From CBDUXP01 sp965371225 [NCBI: uncultured bacterium] (GTDB taxonomy: Bacteria; Abyssobacteria; SURF-5; CBDUXP01), in assembly GCA_965371225.1 (NCBI GenBank), contig CBDUXP010000035.1:1-38402 (forward strand): DNA of 38,402 nt, written 5' to 3'. Of this stretch, positions 15,195-23,207 are shown one piece after another (the first letter of the stretch is position 1; each line of letters starts with the position of its first letter). Position numbers and translations under genes: made by a program. Below the pieces are notes generated by a model. That model did not search any database. It was not told where the DNA came from and was given only the letters and a program-made list of their open reading frames with translations.

Positions 15195-16823
15195 ATGCCC
15201 TGTGATCTGAAACTCGTCGGCGGGCAAGTGATAGACGGTACGGGCGCGCCGGCGCGCCGCGCGGACGTGGCGGTGACCGAGGGGGCTATCACGGCCGTGG
15301 GCGAGCTGGCGGACCTGGAAGCCGCGGTGGTGCTCGACTGCGCGGGCAAGACGATCGCGCCGGGCTTCATCGACATTCACTCGCACTCCGATTGGCTGCT
15401 CCCCGGCGCGAACCACGGCGACCTGGTCGAGCCGTTCATCCGACAGGGCATGACGACGCTGGTGGGCGGCAATTGTGGGTTCAGCCCGGCGCCGATTACG
15501 AATGTGAACGCCGACGCAGCCGCGGAAGCCAGCCGCTTGATCGTGGACGACACCCTCGACCTGCGGTGGCGGTCCATGGGCGAGTTCCTCGACGCGCTGG
15601 ACGGCGGCGGGGTGTCGCTCAACATCGCGCAGCTCGTCGGCCACGGGACCGTGCGCGCCGGGGTGATGGGATACCTGAACACCGCCGCGCCCACCCCGGA
15701 CGAGTTGCAGGCCATGGAGCGCATGACGCGGGAGTCGCTGGACGCCGGGTGCTGGGGGGTGAGTACCGGGCTCGGATATCCGCCCGGCATCTTCGCGCAG
15801 GAAGAGGAACTGGCCGCGTTCGCCGGCTGGGCCGCGCGGGACGACAAGCTCTTCACTTCCCACCTCAAGGCGTACAGTTGGATCAGCGGCGCGTACGCGT
15901 CGGACCCCGCGGAAGAGCCGCACAACATCGCGGCCATCAAGGAGATTCTGCGCGTCAGTGAGGCGGCGGGCGTGCGTGTTCAGATCAGCCACCTCATCTT
16001 CGTCGGGCGCAAAACGTGGGCGAGCTATCCCGACGCGCTGCAGGTCATCGAAGACGCGCGCGACGGCGGGATCGACGTGGCGTTCGACGCATTTCCCTAC
16101 ACGGCGGGCAACACCACCGCGAGCGTGATCTTCCCCGCGTGGGTCCTGCCGCGGCTGGAAGCGGTGCTGGACGATCCCGCGGAGCGCGAGGACCTGGAGA
16201 ACTTCGCCAACGGGGCGTTCGCCAGCGTGGGCTTCGACCTGGGCGACATCCAGATCATGAACTGCAACGTGCCGCGCCTGAACAAGCACAACGGGCTGCG
16301 GGTGACCGAGGCTGCAGAGCGGGAGGGGCTGGAGCCGTTCGATTTCTACTGCCGCATGGTCGTGGAGAGCAATCGCATGGCCCGCGTGCTCATTCACACG
16401 TACAGCGGGGATGGGGAGGAAGAGGCGCCGCTCCGTGCCGTGCTCGCGCATCCGCTCTGTACGTTCGAGACGGATACCTTCGTCACGCGGGAGGGACACC
16501 AGAATCCCGCCAGCTACGGCACGTTTCCCCGCGCGCTCAGCACCTATGTGCGGGAAGGGCTGTTCAGCCTGGAGGAAGCGGTCCACAAGATGACGGGCGC
16601 GGCCGCCGAACGCCTGCACTGGCGCGACCGCGGCTGGGTGCGCGAAGGGTGCGCCGCGGACCTGGTGGTGCTGGACACGGACACGCTGCAGGACACCGCC
16701 ACGTTCGATGCGCCCGATACGTTCCCCATCGGTATCGACCACGTGTTCATCAACGGCCGCCACGTGGTCGACGGCGAGCGCTACGACGCCTCCGCCTCCG
16801 CGGGCCGGGTTCTACGCGCGTAG
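15195..16823 (+). CDS. N-acyl-D-amino-acid deacylase-family amidohydrolase
   Basis: This 542-residue protein removes acyl groups from N-acyl-D-amino acids, or acts on a related amide. It has the amidohydrolase start (VIDGTG), the metal motif HSHSD (H62, H64), C94 in GGNCGFSPAP where D-aminoacylases use a cysteine metal ligand, the later histidines in SHLK and SHLI, and the family's ending block with TDTF and YGTFPRAL. The usual length is 480-550 residues. GGAGA lies ten bases before the ATG. It follows the aldo-keto reductase closely and ends just before a palindromic repeat. Cytoplasmic location is likely, since there is no signal peptide. Confidence 0.9.
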   Translation: MPCDLKLVGGQVIDGTGAPARRADVAVTEGAITAVGELADLEAAVVLDCAGKTIAPGFIDIHSHSDWLLPGANHGDLVEPFIRQGMTTLVGGNCGFSPAPITNVNADAAAEASRLIVDDTLDLRWRSMGEFLDALDGGGVSLNIAQLVGHGTVRAGVMGYLNTAAPTPDELQAMERMTRESLDAGCWGVSTGLGYPPGIFAQEEELAAFAGWAARDDKLFTSHLKAYSWISGAYASDPAEEPHNIAAIKEILRVSEAAGVRVQISHLIFVGRKTWASYPDALQVIEDARDGGIDVAFDAFPYTAGNTTASVIFPAWVLPRLEAVLDDPAEREDLENFANGAFASVGFDLGDIQIMNCNVPRLNKHNGLRVTEAAEREGLEPFDFYCRMVVESNRMARVLIHTYSGDGEEEAPLRAVLAHPLCTFETDTFVTREGHQNPASYGTFPRALSTYVREGLFSLEEAVHKMTGAAAERLHWRDRGWVREGCAADLVVLDTDTLQDTATFDAPDTFPIGIDHVFINGRHVVDGERYDASASAGRVLRA

Positions 16824-16842
16824 CGGGCTGAAGAACGATACG

Positions 16843-16868
16843 GTAGGGGCCGGTCTTCAGACCGGCCC
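16843..16868 (+). repeat. REP-like palindrome, copy 1 of inverted pair
   Basis: GTAGG leads into a perfect palindrome with arms GGGCCGGTCT (16847-16856) and AGACCGGCCC (16859-16868) and a TC loop. A nearly identical copy in the opposite orientation lies at 17798-17823 on the other side of the alpha/beta hydrolase gene. This copy sits between convergent genes and could also stop transcription, although no T run follows. Confidence 0.8.
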
Positions 16869-16896
16869 GGGCGGATCCACGAGGTCCGCCACTACA

Positions 16897-17769
16897 CTAA
16901 ACGCCGTCGAGGAAGCCGTTGATGTGTCCGGCGCACCAGTCGGGCGCTTCTTCGCCGATGAAATGTCCCGCGTCGGCGTGGCGTTCGATGCGCAGGTCGG
17001 CGAAACAGGCGTCGATGCCTTCCAGCCATGCCGGCGGGATTACGGGATCCTTGTCGCCCCACAAGAGTAGCGACGGCATGGGGTACACGTGGCCCATGTG
17101 CTCGCCCCAGTCCATCAGGTCCTGCGCAAACATGGTGCGGTAGTAGTTGAACCCGCCCCGCAGCGCACCGGGCGTGCGGAACGCGCGGGTGAACTCGGCG
17201 AAGTCCGCGTCCGTGTACGTATTCGGAATCGCGGACCAATGGGTGTGGAAGTGGCGCAGCAGCAGTTCTTCTTTGCCCTCGAACACCGCCTCAGGGAAGT
17301 CGGGAATCTGGAACATGTACCAGTACCAGCTCTCGGCCACCTGTTGCGGCGCGTAGACTTGGGCGGCGGTCGTCGCGTTGAACGGACAGGTCATGTTCAG
17401 GATGATGAGCCGCTCGGTCAGGTCCGGCGCGTCGAGCGCGATGCGGTACGCCACCCAGCCTCCCCAGTCGTGCCCGAGGATTGCCGCCCGCTCGATCCCG
17501 AGCGCGCCCAGCAGGCCGATGATGTCCGCCGCCACGGTCTTCTTGTCGTAGCCCGCCTCCGGCTTGTCGCTGTCGCCGAACCCCCTCAGGTCGGGCGCGA
17601 TCACGCGGCGCTGCTCCGACACCAGCGGGATGAGTTTGCGCCACGCGTACGAGGTCTGCGGCCACCCGTGCAGCAGCACGAGGGGCAACCCGTCGCCGCC
17701 CCCCGCTTCCAGGTAGTGCAGTTTGACTCCGTTGATCGTTTCGTCCTTGTGTTCGTATGGTTCGGTCAT
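16897..17769 (-). CDS. Alpha/beta hydrolase, epoxide hydrolase/haloacetate dehalogenase type
   Basis: The 290-residue protein has HGWPQT (34-39) for the oxyanion hole and the nucleophile D101 in GHDWGG. The remaining relay comes from an aspartate in the WGDKDPVIP block and the histidine of DAGHF near 272. An aspartate nucleophile with HGWP marks the epoxide hydrolase and fluoroacetate dehalogenase branch rather than esterases. The WYWY segment in the lid could supply the tyrosines that open epoxides. Substrate choice between the two cannot be made from sequence. The gene lies between two inverted palindromic repeats, and upstream it is only separated from the amidase gene by one of them. Confidence 0.88.
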   Translation of the reverse strand: MTEPYEHKDETINGVKLHYLEAGGGDGLPLVLLHGWPQTSYAWRKLIPLVSEQRRVIAPDLRGFGDSDKPEAGYDKKTVAADIIGLLGALGIERAAILGHDWGGWVAYRIALDAPDLTERLIILNMTCPFNATTAAQVYAPQQVAESWYWYMFQIPDFPEAVFEGKEELLLRHFHTHWSAIPNTYTDADFAEFTRAFRTPGALRGGFNYYRTMFAQDLMDWGEHMGHVYPMPSLLLWGDKDPVIPPAWLEGIDACFADLRIERHADAGHFIGEEAPDWCAGHINGFLDGV

Positions 17770-17797
17770 CGCAGTACCCCAGAATCAGGAGGCCGGC

Positions 17798-17823
17798 GGG
17801 CCGGTCTAAAGACCGGCCCCTAC
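17798..17823 (-). repeat. REP-like palindrome, copy 2 of inverted pair
   Basis: The arms GGGCCGGTCT (17798-17807) and AGACCGGCCC (17810-17819) flank an AA loop and are followed by CTAC, so read on the minus strand it is GTAGG plus the same palindrome as at 16843-16868. It lies between the amidase stop and the hydrolase start and may act as a terminator for the amidase transcript. Confidence 0.8.
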
Positions 17824-17844
17824 TCGGCGAGTGTTAGGAGACCT

Positions 17845-19251
17845 CTACACCGCGAGTGGCGGCAGTTGTATGTGCGCGGCCTGTTCGTAGGCGTGCGCAA
17901 CCCGGAGCACCGTGCTCTCTTCCCACCAGCGCCCGGCAATCTGGAGGCCCACGGGCAGGCCGTCCACCGCGCCGCAGGGCACGGTGATCGCGGGCAGGCC
18001 GGTCAAATTATAGGGCAGCATGTGCATGGACAGCATGATGCCCACGTCCTGCATGGAACCGTCCGGCGCTTCCACCGCCATCTCGCCGATCTCCGGCGCG
18101 ACGATGGGCTGCGTCGGCCCGACGATGACATCCACCTGCTCGAATGCGCGTGCGAACCCGTCGGATACCAGGCGCCGCGTTTGCTGCGCCTTCAGGTAGT
18201 CGATCGCCAGCGTCGCCAGCCCCGCCTGGTAGAGGAGCTTCACGTCCATGCCGTAGTCATCGGGCCGCGTAGCCAGCCACTCGCGGTGGTACGCCGCCAC
18301 CTCGGCCACCATGGTCGTGTACTCCGCCGCGGGTGCGTGTTCCAGGTCCGGCACGGTAATCGGTGTCACCGTCGCCCCCAGACCTTCGAGCACCCGCACC
18401 GCGTCCTCGAACTGGGCGAGCACCGGCGGCTGCGTCAACGCGGCGAAGTACTCGCGCTCCACGCCGATGCGTACGTTGCGAATGTCGCCCGAGAGCGCGG
18501 CCGCAAAATCCGGCACGGGCCGCGCGGCGCTGGCCGGATCCCGCGGATCGTGACCGCTCATGGCGTGCAGCATGTGCGCCGCGTCGGTCACGCACTTGGT
18601 CATGGGGCCCGCGTGATCCAGGGACCAGCACATGGGCACGAGCCCGTGGCGGCTGATGCGCCCATAGGTAGGCTTGATGCCCACGATGCCGTTCAGACAC
18701 GACGGATTGCGAATCGAACCGCCCGTGTCCGAGCCCGTAGCGGCGATGCACTGATGCGCCGCCGTCGCCGCGCCGGACCCGCCGCTGCTGCCCCCGGGGA
18801 TGCATCCGAGCTTGTACGGGTTGTGCGTGGAGCCGTAGTGCGGGTTCACGGTCGTCGCACCGGAGGCGAATTCGTGCAAGTTCGTTTTGCCAATGATGAC
18901 CGCGCCCGCGGTCTTCAGCAACGCCACTGAATGCGCGTCCTCGTCCGGCACGAAGTCGCCCAGTATCTTCGAACCCGCCGTCGTCTTGATCCCAGCGGTG
19001 TGGTACAAGTCCTTCAGCGCGACGGGAATGCCGTGCAGCGGCCCACGGTAGGTGCCCGCGGCGATCTCCCCGTCCGCCGCGTCCGCGGCGGCGCGCGCCT
19101 GGTCGGCCAGCACGGTAATGAAACTGTTCAGCTGCGGTTCAGTCGCCTCGATGCGCGCGAGGCAAGAGTCCACCACCTCCCGCGCCCGCACGTCGCCCGC
19201 GGCGAGCCGGGGCGCCAGCGTCGCGATGGTCTCCCGGCAGAAGTCGCTCAC
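17845..19251 (-). CDS. Amidase signature enzyme (GatA/AtzE-like)
   Basis: This 468-residue protein has the complete amidase signature: K80 in VALKD, the GGSSGGSG loop with S155 as the likely cis-serine, and nucleophile S179 in GSDTGGSIR. It starts at GTG 19251, overlapping the stop of a small upstream gene by four bases. The family hydrolyses amide bonds of many substrates. Because the small partner looks like GatC or AtzG, the enzyme is probably a two-subunit amidase. It is unlikely to be the tRNA-dependent GatCAB enzyme, since no gatB is present. It may work with the nearby N-acyl-D-amino-acid deacylase in breaking down amides, which is an inference from position. Confidence 0.9.
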   Translation of the reverse strand: MSDFCRETIATLAPRLAAGDVRAREVVDSCLARIEATEPQLNSFITVLADQARAAADAADGEIAAGTYRGPLHGIPVALKDLYHTAGIKTTAGSKILGDFVPDEDAHSVALLKTAGAVIIGKTNLHEFASGATTVNPHYGSTHNPYKLGCIPGGSSGGSGAATAAHQCIAATGSDTGGSIRNPSCLNGIVGIKPTYGRISRHGLVPMCWSLDHAGPMTKCVTDAAHMLHAMSGHDPRDPASAARPVPDFAAALSGDIRNVRIGVEREYFAALTQPPVLAQFEDAVRVLEGLGATVTPITVPDLEHAPAAEYTTMVAEVAAYHREWLATRPDDYGMDVKLLYQAGLATLAIDYLKAQQTRRLVSDGFARAFEQVDVIVGPTQPIVAPEIGEMAVEAPDGSMQDVGIMLSMHMLPYNLTGLPAITVPCGAVDGLPVGLQIAGRWWEESTVLRVAHAYEQAAHIQLPPLAV

Positions 19252-19448
19252 GCGGTGCCCGCGCGGTGCGCGTCGTGGATCAACAGGGGCTCCACCTGGC
19301 GCAGGGGCGCGTCGGGAACCGCATCGAGCCCGGCCAGGATGTTGTTGATGAGCGGGAGGAGCATTGCCGCCTCATCGCCGACGGTCGCGCCGATGCGGGC
19401 CCCCGCGGCTTGCAACTGTTCCAGCGTGATCCGGTGTTCGCTCGGCAT
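19248..19448 (-). CDS. Small GatC/AtzG-like amidase partner subunit
   Basis: A 66-residue protein starts at the ATG at 19448, directly behind a near-perfect ribosome site (AGGAGGTCCT). Its stop overlaps the amidase start by four bases. The sequence begins ITLEQLQAAG and ends with LINNILAGLDAVPD and RQVEPLL, the pattern of GatC and of the AtzG family of amidase partners: two helices and a belt ending in a PLL-like segment. Such subunits wrap around and stabilise the amidase. No other function is apparent. The gene is easily missed because longer open frames overlap it. Confidence 0.8.
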   Translation of the reverse strand: MPSEHRITLEQLQAAGARIGATVGDEAAMLLPLINNILAGLDAVPDAPLRQVEPLLIHDAHRAGTA

Positions 19449-19538
19449 AGGACCTCCTCTCCCGCGCGCGGCCGCGGCGCCGCAGAGTCTATCAGCGCCC
19501 GCGGCTGGCCGTCCAAGTCCGGTGGTACAGTAGTAGGG

Positions 19539-20147
19539 ATGCACGCGAAGAATCTCCAAGGCCAGCGATCGTTCATTTCCGCAGAGCACCGGACCTGCAA
19601 GAACGGCCACGAAGGCGGGGTGCTGTGGTTCACCGGCCTCCCGGGGTCCGGCAAATCCACTCTCGCCTATGCGCTCGAACGCCGCCTGTTCGAGAAGGGC
19701 TACCAGGTGTTCGTCCTCGACGGGGACAACGTGCGGACCGGCCTGAACGAAGACCTGGGTTTCAGCCCCGAAGGCCGGGAGGAAAACCTCAGGCGCGTAG
19801 GGGAGGTGGCGAACCTGTTTGCTCTGGCGGGGTTCGTGGTGGTGAGCGCGCTCATCTCGCCCTACAAGGCGGTGCGCACCCGCGCGCGGGCGGCGAGCAC
19901 CATGCCGTTTCACGAGGTCCATATCGGCGCGGCGCTCGAGGTGTGCGAGGCGCGCGACCCCAAGGGTCACTACGCGCGCGCCCGCGCCGGGGATCTGCCC
20001 GATTTCACAGGCGTTTCCGCGCCGTACGAGGCGCCCGAGGCGCCCGACCTGCTCGTGCCCAGCGGCACGGACACCGTAGAGGCCTGCCTGGACCTGCTCG
20101 AAAGTTACGTCGAACGCCACTTCCGCGCCGCCGCGCCGCGCGCCTGA
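19539..20147 (+). CDS. cysC: Adenylylsulfate kinase
   Basis: The 202-residue protein phosphorylates adenylyl sulfate to PAPS. It has the P-loop GLPGSGKS (33-40), the DGDNVRTGLNEDLGFS block, the family's ISPYK segment and the later KGHYARARAG and FTGVSAPYE motifs that bind the substrate. Length is normal for stand-alone CysC. The ATG at 19539 was chosen because the family pattern starts there; upstream codons are antisense to the amidase partner gene. No sulfate adenylyltransferase or sulfotransferase is adjacent, so the PAPS use is unknown. Confidence 0.93.
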   Translation: MHAKNLQGQRSFISAEHRTCKNGHEGGVLWFTGLPGSGKSTLAYALERRLFEKGYQVFVLDGDNVRTGLNEDLGFSPEGREENLRRVGEVANLFALAGFVVVSALISPYKAVRTRARAASTMPFHEVHIGAALEVCEARDPKGHYARARAGDLPDFTGVSAPYEAPEAPDLLVPSGTDTVEACLDLLESYVERHFRAAAPRA

Positions 20148-20341
20148 GCCCGCACTCCTCCGCCTAGTCCGCCGCACCTCCCGGCGCATCCGTAGACCGT
20201 CGCGTCGGTCTTGGGGTTGGCCGCAGACGACTCGTTCACAAACACATCGACTCGGTCCCGCGCAGCGGGCGCGCCCGGGCGTGCCGGTGGGGTACACTCT
20301 CGCGTGCCGGGAAACGGACTGACCGGGTGGGAGGAAGTCGG

Positions 20342-22024
20342 ATGCCACTGAGTCGGGAAGCAGCCATCGCCGAGCTTACGAAGCCGGGGGCGGATTTCGA
20401 GGTGATCGAGCGGGTCGTCGGCGGGCGGAAGATGGAAGTCTTCCAGCACGTCCCCGCCTCGCTGCGTTGCATCTTCGAGCAAGCGCGCGAGTTCGGCGAT
20501 AAGACGTACATCGTGTACGAAGGGGAGTCCTGGTCCTTCACGCGGATCATGGAGCATGTGGACGCGGTGGGGGCGCTCCTGGTGCAGGAATACGGGGTGC
20601 GGAAGGGTGACCGGGTGGCGCTGGCCATGCGCAACTATCCGGAGTGGATCGCGGCGTTCGCGGCGACCCTGTGCGTGGGAGCGATCGTCGTGCCTCTGAA
20701 TGCGTGGTGGCAGAGCGAGGAGCTAGACTTCGCGCTGGCCGATTCCGGCGCCACCGTGCTGATCGGCGACTCCGAACGCATCGCCCGCGCACTCCCCAGC
20801 ATCCGCGAGCGCGGCATTCGGGCCATGGTCGTGCGTCCGGACCGCGACGTGCCGGAGGGGGTCGCGCGGTACGAGGACGTGGTGCCCCTGGGCGACCCCT
20901 TGCCGGACGTCGCCATCGATCCGGAGGATGACGCCACCATCCTCTATACCTCCGGCACGACGGGCCAGCCCAAGGGTGCGGTGTCGACGCACTTCGCCGT
21001 CCTGTCGGCCATGTGGTCATTCGCCTGCCGCTCGGCCATTGAAACCGCGCGCAACGACGGGGTGCCGGCCGTCGACCCCGAGGCGGCGTGTCTGCTGATG
21101 CCCGTGCCCCTGTTTCACGTGACCGGGTGCGTGGCGATCATGCTCAACACGTTTCATGCGGGGACGAAGACCGTCATGATGCCCCGGTGGAACCCCGAGT
21201 ATGCGCTCGAGCTGATCGAGCGGGAGCGGGTGACCCAACTCGTCGGCGTGCCGACCATGTCGTGGGACTTGCTGGAGTCACCCGACTTCGAGAAGCGTGA
21301 CACGTCGAGCATGGTGTTCATCGGCGGGGGCGGGGCGCCCGCGCCGCCGGAGCTCGTGAAGCGCGTGGACCGGAACTTCTCCAACGGTATGCCGACCTTG
21401 GGGTATGGCATGACCGAGACAAACGCCTACGGGCCGCAAACCCGCGGGGAAGACTTTCTGCGCAAGCCGACGAGCACGGGCTGCGTGGTGCCGACGGCGA
21501 AGATGCGGGTGACGGACCTCGAAGGAAAGCCACTTCCGCCCGGCGAGGTGGGGGAATTGTGGTTCTGGGGGCCGAATCTCATCCGCGGCTACTGGAACCG
21601 TCCGGAGGCTACGGCGGAAACTCTCGTCGACGGCTGGCTGCGCAGCGGCGACTTGGGCCGGATCGACGAGGAGGGGTTCGTCTACGTGGAAGACCGGGTC
21701 AAAGACATGGTGTTGCGTGGCGGCGAGAACATTTACTGCGCCGAAGTGGAGGCGGCCATCTATGAACACCCCGCGGTCTACGAAGCCGCCGTCTTCGGGG
21801 TGCCTCACGAGCGGTTGGGCGAGGAGCTGGCGTGCGCGATCTACCTCAAGTCCGGAGCGGAACTTGACGCCGATGCGCTGCGGGCGGACCTGTCCCGGCG
21901 GGTGGCCGCGTTCAAAGTGCCAAGTCGCATCGAATTTTACGATCGGCAATTGCCGCGCAACGCCTCGGGCAAGATTTTGAAGCGGGAGATCCGCGAGGCG
22001 ATCCTTGCGCGGGCGGTGAGGTAG
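20342..22024 (+). CDS. Acyl-CoA ligase (AMP-forming)
   Basis: The 560-residue protein activates a carboxylic acid to acyl-AMP and then to the CoA thioester. The nucleotide loop LYTSGTTGQPKG is at 201-212. The motifs GYGMTETNAY, WLRSGDLGRIDEEGF and KDMVLRGGENIYCAEVE and the C-terminal lysine region PRNASGKILKREIR are all present. GGAGG lies about seven bases before the ATG at 20342, so I preferred this to the in-frame GTG five codons earlier. The length and pattern fit medium- or long-chain fatty acid ligases; the acid is not predictable. No partner genes are adjacent on this strand. Confidence 0.92.
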   Translation: MPLSREAAIAELTKPGADFEVIERVVGGRKMEVFQHVPASLRCIFEQAREFGDKTYIVYEGESWSFTRIMEHVDAVGALLVQEYGVRKGDRVALAMRNYPEWIAAFAATLCVGAIVVPLNAWWQSEELDFALADSGATVLIGDSERIARALPSIRERGIRAMVVRPDRDVPEGVARYEDVVPLGDPLPDVAIDPEDDATILYTSGTTGQPKGAVSTHFAVLSAMWSFACRSAIETARNDGVPAVDPEAACLLMPVPLFHVTGCVAIMLNTFHAGTKTVMMPRWNPEYALELIERERVTQLVGVPTMSWDLLESPDFEKRDTSSMVFIGGGGAPAPPELVKRVDRNFSNGMPTLGYGMTETNAYGPQTRGEDFLRKPTSTGCVVPTAKMRVTDLEGKPLPPGEVGELWFWGPNLIRGYWNRPEATAETLVDGWLRSGDLGRIDEEGFVYVEDRVKDMVLRGGENIYCAEVEAAIYEHPAVYEAAVFGVPHERLGEELACAIYLKSGAELDADALRADLSRRVAAFKVPSRIEFYDRQLPRNASGKILKREIREAILARAVR

Positions 22025-22098
22025 GCGAGGCGGCCATGGGTACGAGCATGATGTTGGGCAGCGGCCCACTCCGCCGCACCGCCCGGCGACCAATTCCC

Positions 22099-22126
22099 TT
22101 GCCGAATCGTCTTCGGGAGTTACGAT
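22099..22126 (+). promoter_or_regulatory. Possible sigma70-type promoter of the small lipoprotein gene
   Basis: TTGCCG (22099-22104) and TACGAT (22121-22126) are separated by 16 bases and lie about 30 bases upstream of the lipoprotein start. Each hexamer matches the E. coli consensus at four of six positions, so the call is weak. Confidence 0.3.
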
Positions 22127-22157
22127 ACGTAGGCAGAGCGAAGAACGGAGGAACGTG

Positions 22158-22352
22158 ATGGTGAACGCGAATCGTGCCGTGGTAGTGGCGCTCGGGGTGC
22201 TCCTGCTGAGCGGCGGCCTGCTGGGCTGCGGGAAGAAAGAGGAGCCCGGCCCCGCCGAGCGGTTGGGGCAGTCCCTGGATCAAGCCGCTGAAGACCTGGC
22301 CGAAGGCGTGGAAAAAGCCAAAGAGGATCTGGAAGACTCGCGCGCCGACTGA
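22158..22352 (+). CDS. Small lipoprotein, acidic/basic helix
   Basis: A 64-residue protein with a hydrophobic signal ending in the lipobox LLGC, followed by a charged tail of about 40 residues rich in Lys, Glu, Asp and Ala that should be helical (AEDLAEGVEKAKEDLED). GGAGG lies about six bases before the ATG; an overlapping GTG three bases earlier is an alternative. It resembles entericidin-like or small YgdR-type lipoproteins only in form, and I assign no function. It stands alone between the acyl-CoA ligase and the tRNA. Confidence 0.7.
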   Translation: MVNANRAVVVALGVLLLSGGLLGCGKKEEPGPAERLGQSLDQAAEDLAEGVEKAKEDLEDSRAD

Positions 22353-22407
22353 CGGCCGCCGGTCCGCGCGGCGGGCAGCGCCAAATCGCGCAAGTGCTTG
22401 GTACGGT

Positions 22408-22484
22408 TGGCACGCCCTGAGGGATTCGAACCCACGACCTTCTGGTCCGTAGCCAGACGCTCTATCCAGCTGAGCTAAGGGCGC
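22408..22484 (-). tRNA. tRNA-Arg (anticodon ACG)
   Basis: Read on the minus strand from 22484, the acceptor arms GCGCCCT and AGGGCGT pair with a terminal G-U. The D-loop region is AGCTCAGCTGGATAGAGC, and the anticodon stem TCTGG/CCAGA holds the loop CTACGGA with anticodon ACG. The T-arm loop is TTCGAAT. The encoded CCA is at 22408-22410. All standard elements are present. No integrase or duplicated 3' end was seen nearby. Confidence 0.97.
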
Positions 22485-22549
22485 ATAGAGAAGCCCGTAG
22501 TGTAGCAACCGGCCCAGGGGGCGGCAAGATCGCGCGGGTTTGCGATCTC

Positions 22550-23152
22550 CTATGGCGGCACGGCGGCGTTCAGCCACGCGGTCAACCCGAGGATGAACTG
22601 CTCGCGCGTCTTGAGATGCGCGGCGCAGTGCTCCGCGATGAGCCGCTCCTTCATGGCCTGCGGCTCGCCCCGCACGGGGAACTCGTCTTCCACGTCCGCG
22701 GCGACAGTCATATCGCTGACGCCGTCCCAGTCCAGGTTCACGGGAAAACCGAGCGGCTGCAGGCTGGCCGGCCACGTGACATCGAGCACGACCCACCGGC
22801 TGTGGAGGCGCGCGCGGAGAAACGTGTGCACGTCCGGCAGCCCGCCCGGCGGGATCAACGTGCGCAGCTCGTCCGGCAAGTAGTGCACATTCGCGGCGGT
22901 GAAGCGATGCGTGCAGTGGTAGAGCTGGGACGGAACCTGCAACTCGCCCGCAATGCGATCCAGGGCGTAATGTTTGCCCGAGCAGGTGCCGCGCCACTCG
23001 CGCACGATCGTCTCCGGCCGGCGGTCGCTGGCGCGGTGGTAGGGCATGTCGCGCACAAGCCCCACGGCCGCCTGGAAATCCACCGGGGCCTCCGCGGGCA
23101 CGAGCCGGCGCGCGTGCGCTTCCCGCGTGAGGCGTGTCAGAACCCCGGCCAT
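22550..23152 (-). CDS. Transglutaminase-like (papain-fold) hypothetical protein
   Basis: A 200-residue protein starting at the ATG at 23152. The order Cys-His-Asp of transglutaminase-like proteins is visible: C57 in RGTCSGKHYAL, H109 in DVHTFLRAR and D124 in VVLDVTWP, with the spacing of small bacterial members. These enzymes cleave or form amide bonds, but many relatives are uncharacterised. There is no signal peptide. It is divergent from the thiolase-like gene, 55 bases away, and could share its control region. Confidence 0.65.
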   Translation of the reverse strand: MAGVLTRLTREAHARRLVPAEAPVDFQAAVGLVRDMPYHRASDRRPETIVREWRGTCSGKHYALDRIAGELQVPSQLYHCTHRFTAANVHYLPDELRTLIPPGGLPDVHTFLRARLHSRWVVLDVTWPASLQPLGFPVNLDWDGVSDMTVAADVEDEFPVRGEPQAMKERLIAEHCAAHLKTREQFILGLTAWLNAAVPP

Positions 23153-23207
23153 CGCGCTAGTATGCCATGCACTTGCGCGGGCGCTACGGCCGCGCGGGGC
23201 ACTATCC

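Noticed and set aside
13977-16763. Very long open frame on the minus strand opposite the reductase and deacylase genes
   Set aside because: It is rich in Arg, His and Gly with no domain, and lies antisense to two clear genes; high GC leaves antisense frames open.
17845-19448. GatCAB tRNA amidotransferase
   Set aside because: The small subunit and amidase resemble GatC and GatA, but no gatB is near and neighbours are catabolic.
22408-22484. tRNA as an integration site
   Set aside because: No integrase, no repeated tRNA 3' end and ordinary chromosomal genes on both sides.
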